A model generated the notes under the pieces. The model was not told the origin of the DNA and searched no databases. It saw only the letters and a program-made list of their open reading frames with translations. From Streptomyces sp. GSL17-111 (lineage in GTDB: Bacteria; Actinomycetota; Actinomycetes; Streptomycetales; Streptomycetaceae), in assembly GCF_037911585.1 (NCBI RefSeq), contig NZ_JBAJNS010000001.1, forward strand, positions 1,301,001-1,365,000: DNA of 64,000 bases. The letters are read 5' to 3'. Position numbers and translations under genes: made by a program. Shown here in pieces: positions 51,609 to 59,434 of this stretch (the stretch's first letter is position 1; each line of letters begins with the position of its first letter).

Positions 51609-54600
51609 TCAAGTAGGTGGGACGGACGTCTCACTATGTGAGCGCAACGGCGGATGCGTGACGGGATCCGGCCCGGCCACTCCTCCCCTGCGCACCGGGA
51701 GGGCCCGGCCAGCCCTGCTCGCCGACCGTCCGGCGGCCGTCCGGGCGAGCGGCACCGTGGCCGGGTGCTCGGGGACGGGGAACCGGCGGCGGCGCAGGGC
51801 GCGGCGCAGCCGGTGCTCGTCCAGCGGACCGCAGAAAGCCGCCCCCTGGCCGTGGGTGCAGCCGAGCCGACGCAGGACGGTGACCTGCTCCACCGTGTCG
51901 ACGCCCTCCGCGAGCGAGCCCAGGCCGAGGTCGCCCGCGATGCGCAGCAGACCGGCGGTGATGGTGTGCAGCCGTGGAGACGCCACGACGTCCCCCACCA
52001 GCGGACCGCCGAGCCGCAGCAGGTCGGCGGGGAGCCCGTGCAGGGCCGTCAGGCTGCCGGAACCGCCGCTGAAACCGTCCACCACCACCGTCACACCGAG
52101 GCCGCGCAGGGCCGCGAGCCGCTCCGCCAGCGCGTCCATCGCGCGGGGATCGAGCGGGCTGCCGGGGACGGCGGCGGGCTCCAGCACCAGGCCGCCGGGG
52201 GGCAGGCCGTGGCGCTCCAGGAGCGCTTCGACGCCGCCGTCCCGCCCGGCCTGCGCGCACAGCTCCGCCGCGGCGACGCGCACCGCCACGGGCGTGGTGA
52301 GGCCCGCGCGGTGCCGTTCGGCGGCCTGCTCGACGGCCTCGCGCAGGAGCAGCGGCCCGTGCGGCCCGCCGGCGTCCACCAGGCCCTGGGCGGCGCCGCG
52401 GCGCGCGAGGGCCGCGACGGCGGCGATCTCGCCGGTGGCCAGCTCGACGACGGGTTGGTGCAGCAGGAGCAGCGGCCCGCCCGGACGGGAACCGGTCGCG
52501 GAGCCGTCCTCGGCCCCGCCCCGGCGCCGCGCGGCCCTGCCCCCGCGCCCCGCGGGGGCCCCCGGCCGACCGGCGCCCGCCGGGGACGGCCGGGACGCCG
52601 ACTCGCCCTCCCGGGGGACGGGCAGCAGGGGCGGGGGCGGCTGGGACTGGGCGAGCAGTTCGGGCACGTACAGCTCGACGCGGCCCTTCCCCAGCCGTTT
52701 GGCCCGGTACATCGCGAGGTCGGCGTTGCGCATGAGCGCGGCGGGGGCGATGCCCGGTTCGGCGAAGGCGACGCCGATGGAAGCGGCGACCCGGACCTCA
52801 CCGCCGGTCGTCGGCCCGTCGAGCGGGTAGGGCTCCGAGAGACGCTCGCGCAACCGGTCGGCGATCTCCAGGACGCGGACCTCGCGTTCGGCACGACCGC
52901 CCGAGCCGTCGCCCAGGATGAGGGCGGCGAACTCGTCACCGCCGAGCCGGGCAGCGGTGTCCCCCGCGCGGACGGAGTCCAGCAGGCGACGCCCGGCGTG
53001 CACGAGGAGTTCGTCCCCGGCCTGATGGCCGAGGCCGTCGTTGACCGCCTTGAACCCGTCGAGGTCGATGAAGAGGACGGCCGCGTCCCGGTCCGGGCCG
53101 TCGCCCTCCCGCCGCCCGCCGAGGGCCTGGCGCACCCGGTCGGTGAAGAGGGCGCGGTTCGGCAGGTCGGTGAGCGGGTCATGGGAGGCGTTGTGCTGCA
53201 ACTGCGCCTGCAGGCGGACCCGTTCGGTGACGTCCCGGCTGTTGAAGATCAGCCCGCCCTGGTAGCGGTTGACCGTGGACTCGACGTTGAGCCAGTCCCC
53301 GCAGGCGTGCCGGAACCGGCACTCGACGCGCGTGGCCGGTTCGCCCTCGGCCGGGCCGGCGAGGTAGCGGCGCAGCTCGCGGTGGAGCCGGCCGAGGTCG
53401 TCGGGGTGCACCAGGCGGTCCAGGTCGGTGCCGACGAGGGCGTCCGCCTCCCGGCCGAAGACACCGGCCGCCGCCGGGCTGACGTACCGCAGCACACCGG
53501 CGGGGGAGGTGATCATGATGACGTCGCTGGAGCCCTGGACCAGGGACCGGAAGTGGTTCTCCTTGTGGACCAGTTCGCGGGTGAGACGGATGTTGTCCAG
53601 CAGCATGATGCCCTGCCGCACCACGAGGGCCAGGACGACGGCGCAGGCCGTGCAGAGCACGACGCGGTCGACGGCGCTGCCGTCACGGACGTTGTAGAGC
53701 ACCCCCAGCATGCAGACGGCGCCGGCCAGGTACGGCGTGAGGGCGGCCAGGGAGCCGGTGACCGGACGCCCGGCGCCCGGTACCGGCGCCTCGTCGCGCT
53801 GCGCGTGGACACCGTTGGCCCAGGGCGCGTAGGCGAGCAGGAGGGAACCGGCGAACCACCCGGCGTCCAGGAGCTGCCCGGAGCGGTAGTGGGCCTGGAG
53901 CAGGGGCGAGGTGAACAGGGCGTCGCACAGGACGGTCAGGGCGAGGGCTCCCACGGCGGTGTTGATGGCCGAGCGTTGGGCGGAGCCGCGCCGCAGGTGC
54001 AGCACGAGCACCATGCTCACCAGCACGATGTCCAGCAGGGGGTAGGCGAGTTGCATCGCGGCCTGGGCGACCGTGCCGTGGTACCAGCCGCCGGTGTGGG
54101 TGAGGGCCAGGCTCCAGGACAGGGTGAGCAGCGAGCCGCCGATCAGCCACGCGTCCAGCCCGAGGCAGATCCAGCCGGCCCGGGTGACGGGCCGCTTGGC
54201 CAGGACGAGGAGCCCGACGACGGCGGGCGGGGCGAAGAGGAGGAAGGCGAAGTCGGCCAGGGAGACGGCGGGCACCGGACGGCCGAGGACGACCTCGTAC
54301 CACCCCCACACGGCGTTGCCGAGCCCGGCCATGGCGGACGAGAACGCGAACAGGTACCAGGCGGGGCGGAAGGTGCCGGGGTGGGTGCGGGCGTACCAGT
54401 AGCAGGAACCGGCGGCCAGGAACGCCGCGGCACTCAGCCCGAAGTCCCCCATGAAGAGGGCGACTCCACGCGAGCCCCAGCCGAGCGCGGCACCCGCCGC
54501 GTAGCTCAGGCAGACGGCCACCAGGACCAGTTGCGGGACCACGGAGGGGCGCGGGGTGCCGGACGGCGCGCCCGCGGCCGGCCGGCCGGGGCCGTCGGGC

Positions 54601-54704
54601 GACCCCGCGGGCGGGCGGGACGGCGGCCTCGCACCGGACGGCCCGGGTGGCGCGCCCGCCCGGCGCGGACCGACGTCCGTCATGGTCGTTCCGTCAGCGG
54701 TCAT
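51609..54704 (-). CDS. membrane PAS-GGDEF protein with degenerate EAL domain
   Basis: Probable diguanylate cyclase, 1031 residues from ATG 54704 (GGAGG 7 nt upstream). A Pro/Ala-rich start is followed by about ten membrane helices (roughly 55-350), a PAS domain (FRSLVQGSSDVIMITSPAGVLRYVSPAAAGVFG, about 375-500) and a GGDEF domain with intact active site RLGGDEFAAL near 587. A Pro/Arg-rich linker leads to an EAL-like domain (about 740-960). There the EAL triad reads AAL (AVAALARRG), the metal Asn region reads VAVRVAAAEL and the KxD lysine-aspartate region reads LLRLGGPLV. Only AEGVDT survives well, so phosphodiesterase activity is unlikely. The gene ends 34 nt before the ilv leader start. Confidence 0.93.
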   Translation of the reverse strand: MTADGTTMTDVGPRRAGAPPGPSGARPPSRPPAGSPDGPGRPAAGAPSGTPRPSVVPQLVLVAVCLSYAAGAALGWGSRGVALFMGDFGLSAAAFLAAGSCYWYARTHPGTFRPAWYLFAFSSAMAGLGNAVWGWYEVVLGRPVPAVSLADFAFLLFAPPAVVGLLVLAKRPVTRAGWICLGLDAWLIGGSLLTLSWSLALTHTGGWYHGTVAQAAMQLAYPLLDIVLVSMVLVLHLRRGSAQRSAINTAVGALALTVLCDALFTSPLLQAHYRSGQLLDAGWFAGSLLLAYAPWANGVHAQRDEAPVPGAGRPVTGSLAALTPYLAGAVCMLGVLYNVRDGSAVDRVVLCTACAVVLALVVRQGIMLLDNIRLTRELVHKENHFRSLVQGSSDVIMITSPAGVLRYVSPAAAGVFGREADALVGTDLDRLVHPDDLGRLHRELRRYLAGPAEGEPATRVECRFRHACGDWLNVESTVNRYQGGLIFNSRDVTERVRLQAQLQHNASHDPLTDLPNRALFTDRVRQALGGRREGDGPDRDAAVLFIDLDGFKAVNDGLGHQAGDELLVHAGRRLLDSVRAGDTAARLGGDEFAALILGDGSGGRAEREVRVLEIADRLRERLSEPYPLDGPTTGGEVRVAASIGVAFAEPGIAPAALMRNADLAMYRAKRLGKGRVELYVPELLAQSQPPPPLLPVPREGESASRPSPAGAGRPGAPAGRGGRAARRRGGAEDGSATGSRPGGPLLLLHQPVVELATGEIAAVAALARRGAAQGLVDAGGPHGPLLLREAVEQAAERHRAGLTTPVAVRVAAAELCAQAGRDGGVEALLERHGLPPGGLVLEPAAVPGSPLDPRAMDALAERLAALRGLGVTVVVDGFSGGSGSLTALHGLPADLLRLGGPLVGDVVASPRLHTITAGLLRIAGDLGLGSLAEGVDTVEQVTVLRRLGCTHGQGAAFCGPLDEHRLRRALRRRRFPVPEHPATVPLARTAAGRSASRAGRALPVRRGGVAGPDPVTHPPLRSHSETSVPPT

Positions 54705-55104
54705 GGCACCACCTCCCGCCGGAAGCACATCCCGGCCGACGGGGCCGGGTGAGCGTGCCGACGCTCCGGTAGCCGTCCACGATCAGGCAGTTCGTCCTTT
54801 GGCCATGCATTCGCCCGTCGCCCCCCTGGGTGTCCTGGTATCTCCCCGTCCGGACGATACACCAGTTCCGTCACTCACGGGTATAGGGTCTCTACACACG
54901 GTGACGACCTGCGGGTTTGTCAACACGGAGCGCAATCGTTCGCCTGCGGGGCGTGGCGCAGGGGGCTGCGGGGGCGCCGGGTTCCCGTCGCGGAGCTGAC
55001 GCGGAAGCCTCCCCGACCGCCCCGCAGCCTCCCGGGTGGCTTCCGGAGGGCTTCAGGGGCTCCCGGTCGGCCTCGCGCGCCGTCGGCCGCGCCGCGCCGG
55101 GCCC
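54705..55104. other. gene-free region upstream of the GGDEF gene
   Basis: 400 bp without a convincing gene. The stretch 54831-54905 is locally AT-richer (GTATCGTCC, CTATACCC and TAGAGACCC on the minus strand) and is the likely promoter of the cyclase gene. The right end is very GC-rich, running into the terminator at 55092-55117. Confidence 0.45.
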
Positions 55105-55117
55105 TCACCCGGCGCGG
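55092..55117 (-). terminator. terminator at the end of the hydroxyacid dehydrogenase gene
   Basis: A 10-bp perfect stem CCGCGCCGGG with a CCCTCA loop, overlapping the last codons and stop of the gene at 55105. Confidence 0.55.
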
Positions 55118-56046
55118 TGCACGACGTGCTCCAGCGGCCCGCCCTCCGCCAGTCGCCGGAGCTGGGCGCCCACGAGTCGCCGGGCACGCGGCCAGAACGC
55201 GGACGTCGGGCCGCCCACGTGCGGGGTGATGAGCACCCCGGGGGCCTGCCACAACGGGTGCCCTGCGGGCAGGGGTTCGGGGTCCGTCACGTCCAGGGCC
55301 GCCCGCAGCCGCCCGGACTCCAGCTCCGCCAGCAGCGCACCGGTGTCCACGACGCCGCCGCGTGCGACGTTGACCAGCAGGGCGCCGTCGCGCATCGCGG
55401 CGAGGAACCGGGCGTCCACCAGGTGCCGCGTCTCCTCGGTGAGCGGCACGGCCAGCACGACGACGTCCGCCTCCGGCAGCAGGCGCGGCAGCTCCGCCAG
55501 GGCGTGCACCGGACCGTACGGACCCGGGCGTGCGGTCCGCGCGACGCGGTCGACGCCGGCCACCTCGAAGGGGATCAGCCGCTCCTCGACGGCCCGCCCG
55601 ATGCCGCCCTGGCCGACGACGAGCACCCGCCGGTCCGCGAGGGCGGGGCGGAAACCGCCGCGCCAGCGGCCCGCGTCCTGCTCGCGGACGAAGTCGGGGA
55701 GCCCGCGCAGGGAGGCGAGGATCAGGGTCAGGGCGAGCTCGGCGGTGCTCGCGTCGTGCACCCCGCCGGCGTTGCACAGGACCGCGCCCGGGGCGAGCGC
55801 GTCGAGGCAGGGGGCCATGTGCTCGACCCCGGCCGTCAGGGTCTGCACCAGCCGTACGGACGGCATCCGTTCCAGCGGACGCAACACGTCGGCGGGCGGC
55901 TTGAGGTAGGGGACGACATAGCCGACGCAGCGGGCGGGGTCGGCCGGGTAGGGCTCCTCCGCGTTCCAGTAGCGGTAGGTGAAGGCGTCCGGCAGACCCT
56001 CCAGGTCGTCCGCCGGCAGGGGAAGCCACACGTCAGCTGCGCTCAT
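55105..56046 (-). CDS. D-2-hydroxyacid dehydrogenase family protein
   Basis: NAD(P)-dependent D-2-hydroxyacid dehydrogenase / glyoxylate-hydroxypyruvate reductase type, 313 residues. Rossmann motif VLVVGQGGIGRAVEERLIPF (about 150-169), substrate Arg in LLVNVARGGVVDTGALL, and catalytic His in ITPHVGGPTSAFWPRA. ATG 56044-56046 is chosen because the longer frame to 56232 is low-complexity. Short lid region compared with SerA. Substrate unknown. Divergent from an aldo/keto reductase. Confidence 0.88.
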   Translation of the reverse strand: MSAADVWLPLPADDLEGLPDAFTYRYWNAEEPYPADPARCVGYVVPYLKPPADVLRPLERMPSVRLVQTLTAGVEHMAPCLDALAPGAVLCNAGGVHDASTAELALTLILASLRGLPDFVREQDAGRWRGGFRPALADRRVLVVGQGGIGRAVEERLIPFEVAGVDRVARTARPGPYGPVHALAELPRLLPEADVVVLAVPLTEETRHLVDARFLAAMRDGALLVNVARGGVVDTGALLAELESGRLRAALDVTDPEPLPAGHPLWQAPGVLITPHVGGPTSAFWPRARRLVGAQLRRLAEGGPLEHVVHRAG

Positions 56047-56170
56047 GAGGACCCAGGCTAAGGGCTCCCCCCGGAGCCGGGCCGGGTGCGCGGTGCCCGA
56101 CCGCGGGCCGAACGGGCGGGACCGACCGGTTAGTTTGGGGGTTTCGACGGTGGAAGGGGGAACGGAGCCG

Positions 56171-57169
56171 GTGGAGGGCAGGACACTCGGCGCCGCGGCA
56201 CTGCGCGTCGGGACGATCGGTCTCGGCTGCATGCCGATGAGTTGGGCCTACACGACGTCCGAGCAGGTCGGCGAGGAGGCCGTGCGGGCGCTGCACGCCG
56301 CGCTCGACGAGGGGACGACGCTGCTGGACACCGCCGACATGTACGGCCCGTTCACCAACGAGCTCCTCCTGGGCCGGGTGCTCAGGCAGCGCCGCGCGGA
56401 GGCGTTCGTCTCCACCAAGGCCGGGCTGCTCGTGGGCGACCAGCACATCGTGGCCAACGGCCGCCCCTCCTACATCCGGCGCGCCTGTGACGCCTCGCTG
56501 CGCCGGCTCCAGACCGACGTCATCGACCTCTACCAGCTGCACCGCCCCGACCCCGAGGTGCCGGTGGAGGAGACGTGGGGGGCGATGGCGGAGCTCGTCA
56601 CGGCGGGCAAGGTGCGGGCGCTGGGGTGGTGCGCGGTCGACGCCCGGACCCGCAGGCGCGGCCCCGGCACGGACCTGTACGAGGCGACGCTGACGCAGCT
56701 GCGCCGCGTGCAGCAGGTCTTCCCGGTGAGCGCGGTGCAGGCGGAGCTGTCGGTGTGGTCCCGGGAGGCGCTGGGCAGGCTGCTGCCCTGGTGCGCGGAG
56801 CGCGGTGTCGGGCTGCTGGCGGCGATGCCGCTGGGGCACGGCTTCCTGAGCGGCACGCTCACGCCGGGCAGCGGCTTCGAGCCCGACGACGTCCGGGCCC
56901 GGCACCCGCGCTTCACCGCCGAGATGATGGCGGCCAACCAGCCGGTGGTCGCCGGGCTGCGGCGGGTGGCCGCCCGGCACGGGGACGCCACCCCGGCGCA
57001 GGTGGCCCTGGCGTGGCTGCTGGCCCAGGGGCCGCACGTCGTGCCCGTCCCCGGCACCAAGAAGGCCCGCTGGGCCGTGGAGAACGCGCGCGCCGGGCGG
57101 CTGCGCCTGACGGACGCGGAGGTGGCCGAGATCGGCGCGCTGCCGCCCGCGCTGGGTTCGTGGGACTGA
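56171..57169 (+). CDS. aldo/keto reductase
   Basis: NADPH-dependent TIM-barrel oxidoreductase, 332 residues. Typical order: VGTIGLGCMPMSW, catalytic Asp-Tyr in LLDTADMYGPFTNE, Lys in VSTKAGL, then DVIDLYQLHRPDPEVPVEETWGAMAELVTAGKVRALG and the cofactor segment VPVPGTKKARWAVENARA. GTG 56171 is used; an in-frame GTG at 56150 is equally possible. Similar to the perakine-reductase/YajO group; substrate unknown. Confidence 0.9.
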   Translation: MEGRTLGAAALRVGTIGLGCMPMSWAYTTSEQVGEEAVRALHAALDEGTTLLDTADMYGPFTNELLLGRVLRQRRAEAFVSTKAGLLVGDQHIVANGRPSYIRRACDASLRRLQTDVIDLYQLHRPDPEVPVEETWGAMAELVTAGKVRALGWCAVDARTRRRGPGTDLYEATLTQLRRVQQVFPVSAVQAELSVWSREALGRLLPWCAERGVGLLAAMPLGHGFLSGTLTPGSGFEPDDVRARHPRFTAEMMAANQPVVAGLRRVAARHGDATPAQVALAWLLAQGPHVVPVPGTKKARWAVENARAGRLRLTDAEVAEIGALPPALGSWD

Positions 57170-57303
57170 CGGCCGGGTACACGACCGTCGGCCCCACGGG
57201 CGCGCTGACGGCGCTGATGGCGCTGATGGCGCCGCCGATCCCTCCGCACACCGCCGCGCCATGTGGTGTCCTGAAGACAACAGGCCGAAGGAAGGAACCC
57301 GCC

Positions 57304-58488
57304 GTGCGACGCCCCGCCTCAACCGCCGTGCTGGCCACCGCGCTGCTGCTCACCGCCGCCTGTGCGGGCGGCCCGGCGGACGACGGGGGGCAGGAGGGGG
57401 CGCCCGCACCGCGTCCCACCGACGCCCCGACCGCTTCGCCGGCGGCCTCCCCCGACGCTCCCGGGCCCTCCGGCCCGGCCGCGTCCCCGGCTCCGGCCCG
57501 GGGCTCGGTCGATGTCGACGGAACGGTGGCGACGGGGCTGGAGTCCCCGTGGGGCCTGGCTCCCCTGCCCGGCGGCGATCTGCTCGTCTCCTCCCGGGAC
57601 AACGGCACGATCCAGCGGGTGGCGGCGGAGGACGGCACCGTCACGGAGGTCGGCGCCGTGCCCGGCGTCGATCCGGGGGGCGAGGGGGGCCTGCTGGGCA
57701 TCACCCTCGGCATCGGTGACGCCGAGGGCTACCTGTACGCCTACTTCACCAGCGCGTCGGACAACCGCGTGGTGCGGATGGCGTACGACGCGGACGACCC
57801 GGAGGCGGGGCTCGGCGCGCCGGACACCGTCGTGCGGGGCGTACCGAAGGCGTCGATCCACAACGGCGGGCGCATGGCCTTCGGCCCCGACGGCATGCTC
57901 TACGTCGCCACCGGGGACGCGAACCAGGGCGACGCCGCGCAGGACGAGGACTCGCTGGCGGGGAAGATCCTGCGGGTCCGACCCGACGGCAGCGCGCCCC
58001 AGGAGGGAAACCTGAAGCCGGGCTCGCCGGTGTTCTCCCTGGGCCACCGCAACGTGCAGGGGCTGGCGTTCGACGGTGCGGGCCGGCTGTGGGCCTCGGA
58101 GTTCGGCCAGAACACGTGGGACGAGCTCAATCTCGTCGAGGCGGGGAAGAACTACGGCTGGCCGGTGGTCGAGGGGGCCGCCGACGAGGAGGGCTACGTC
58201 GACCCCGTCGCCCAGTGGCGGCCCGAGGAGGCGTCGCCGTCCGGGCTGGCCTGGTCGCAGGGCTCGCTGTGGCTGGCGGGCCTGCGCGGTGAACGGCTGT
58301 GGCGCGTTCCGCTGGACGGGCGGGAACTCGCGGCGGAGCCGGAGGCGTTCCTCGAAGGCGAGTACGGACGGCTGCGCACCGTCGTCGCGGACGGCGGCGG
58401 CGAGCTGTGGCTGATGAACAGCAACACCGACGGCCGGGGCAGCCCGGACGGCGAGGACGACCGCGTCCTGAAGCTGACGGTCAGCTGA
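57304..58488 (+). CDS. PQQ-type sugar dehydrogenase lipoprotein
   Basis: Exported six-bladed beta-propeller of the soluble glucose/sorbosone dehydrogenase (Asd/Hip) family. 394 residues from GTG 57304 (AAGGA 7 nt upstream). Signal RRPASTAVLATALLLTAAC with a near-consensus lipobox (TAAC), then a Pro/Ala/Ser linker to about residue 70. Propeller motifs: LESPWGLAPLPGGDLLVSSRD, GGEGGLLGITLG, HNGGRMAFGPDGMLYVATGDAN, GHRNVQGLAFDGAGRLWASEFGQNTWDELNLVEAGKNYGWP. Probably oxidises a sugar or aldose on the cell surface; the cofactor is inferred from the family. Confidence 0.9.
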   Translation: MRRPASTAVLATALLLTAACAGGPADDGGQEGAPAPRPTDAPTASPAASPDAPGPSGPAASPAPARGSVDVDGTVATGLESPWGLAPLPGGDLLVSSRDNGTIQRVAAEDGTVTEVGAVPGVDPGGEGGLLGITLGIGDAEGYLYAYFTSASDNRVVRMAYDADDPEAGLGAPDTVVRGVPKASIHNGGRMAFGPDGMLYVATGDANQGDAAQDEDSLAGKILRVRPDGSAPQEGNLKPGSPVFSLGHRNVQGLAFDGAGRLWASEFGQNTWDELNLVEAGKNYGWPVVEGAADEEGYVDPVAQWRPEEASPSGLAWSQGSLWLAGLRGERLWRVPLDGRELAAEPEAFLEGEYGRLRTVVADGGGELWLMNSNTDGRGSPDGEDDRVLKLTVS

Positions 58489-58549
58489 CCGTGGGTGACG
58501 GAGCGGCCGTCATAAGGACCGCCCGTGCGGGTGGGGTGAGGAGTGCGCC

Positions 58550-58789
58550 ATGTTCGGTCCGGCGGAGGAGTTGTTCACGCCCGGCGTGCAGCACGCCGAG
58601 GAGGAACGTCAGCGGCTGGAGCACACCCGGGTCGAGGAGGGTGACCACGGCCCCGGCTGTGGCCCGGTCGACCTGGACTCGGGGCACGTGCTGATCGCGC
58701 TGCCGTTCGCCGCGGCGGTCCTGCCGTCGCGCCCCCGCCTGGAGGAGGGCGAGGACGGGGAGGACGAGCCGGAGGGTCTGGCCGTCTGA
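58550..58789 (+). CDS. DUF6191 small protein
   Basis: 79 residues. MFGPAEELFTPGVQHAEEERQRLEHTRVEEGDHGPGCGPVDLDSGHVLIALP is the compact DUF6191 pattern (elements F-x-P-G, E-E-R-R/Q-R-L-E, G-P-x-D-L-x-S-G). The acidic tail (LEEGEDGEDEPEG) is an extension. ATG 58550 has GAGGAG 6 nt upstream. Function unknown. Confidence 0.8.
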   Translation: MFGPAEELFTPGVQHAEEERQRLEHTRVEEGDHGPGCGPVDLDSGHVLIALPFAAAVLPSRPRLEEGEDGEDEPEGLAV

Positions 58790-58840
58790 CCACCGGCCCT
58801 GCGGTCCGCTCCCGTCGCGCACCTCCGCTACCCGACCCCT

Positions 58841-58863
58841 AATGCGCATCCCAGATACGCATT
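58841..58863. promoter_or_regulatory. NsrR-like operator at nsrR
   Basis: An 11-1-11 inverted repeat: arms AATGCGCATCC and AGATACGCATT around a single C (9 of 11 positions pair). It directly precedes a TAGAGT -10-like element at 58867-58872 and the nsrR start, fitting autoregulation. Confidence 0.7.
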
Positions 58864-58879
58864 AGCTAGAGTTCTTCTC

Positions 58880-59320
58880 GTGCGACTGACGAAGTTCACC
58901 GATCTGGCCCTGCGTTGCGTGATGCGCCTGGCGGTCTGCTCCGAGGACGAGGTGCCCACCACCGGCGACGTGGCCGCCGCGATGGAGGTGCGGCACACGC
59001 ACGCCGCCAAGGCGATCACGCGCCTGCGCCATCTGGGCGTGGTCGAGACCCGCCGGGGCCGAGGCGGCGGGCTCGCCCTGACCGAGCTGGGGCGGCACGC
59101 CTCGCTGGGCTGGCTGGTGCGTGAACTGGAAGGCGAGGGCGAGGTCGTCGCCTGCGACGATCCCCCCTGCCCACTGCGCGGGGCCTGCCGGCTGCGGCGG
59201 GCGCTCGGCGGAGCCCAGGAGGCCTTCTACGCCGCCCTCGACCCCCTCACCGTCGCCGATCTCGTCACCTCCCCCACCGGCCCGGTCCTCCTCTCCCTGA
59301 CCGGCCCCCCACCCCGGTAA
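58880..59320 (+). CDS. nsrR: nitric-oxide-sensing Rrf2 repressor NsrR
   Basis: Rrf2-family [4Fe-4S] repressor of NO detoxification. 146 residues; winged HTH at the N-terminus (RLTKFTDLALRCVMRLA, then DVAAAMEVRHTHAAKAITRLRHLGVVETRRGRGGG). Three cluster cysteines Cys92, Cys97 and Cys103 lie in ACDDPPCPLRGAC. GTG 58880 has no ribosome-binding site but lies 8 nt after a TAGAGT element, suggesting a leaderless transcript. Adjacent hmp with a matching operator supports the name. Confidence 0.93.
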   Translation: MRLTKFTDLALRCVMRLAVCSEDEVPTTGDVAAAMEVRHTHAAKAITRLRHLGVVETRRGRGGGLALTELGRHASLGWLVRELEGEGEVVACDDPPCPLRGACRLRRALGGAQEAFYAALDPLTVADLVTSPTGPVLLSLTGPPPR

Positions 59321-59362
59321 CCCGACCCGCTCACCCCGCCCGACAACCCGACCCGCTCACCC
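59319..59362. repeat. 18-bp direct repeat, 26-bp period
   Basis: AACCCGACCCGCTCACCC occurs at 59319-59336 and again at 59345-59362, between nsrR and the hmp operator. The first copy includes the last base or two of nsrR. Probably slippage; no function seen. Confidence 0.6.
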
Positions 59363-59400
59363 GACGGCGTCCCGACGCCCCGGGTCGCCCCACATCCATA

Positions 59401-59423
59401 AATACGCATCTCACATACCTATT
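59401..59423. promoter_or_regulatory. NsrR-like operator at hmp
   Basis: Arms AATACGCATCT and ACATACCTATT around a single C (8 of 11 positions pair), the same geometry as the nsrR site. It ends 2 nt before the hmp AGGAGG, so bound NsrR would block initiation or early elongation. Confidence 0.6.
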
Positions 59424-59434
59424 CAGGAGGCGCC

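Noticed and set aside
51654..54752. 1032-codon plus-strand frame opposite the GGDEF gene
   Set aside because: Antisense shadow rich in Gly/Arg/Val with no domain; the minus-strand protein has clear PAS and GGDEF motifs.
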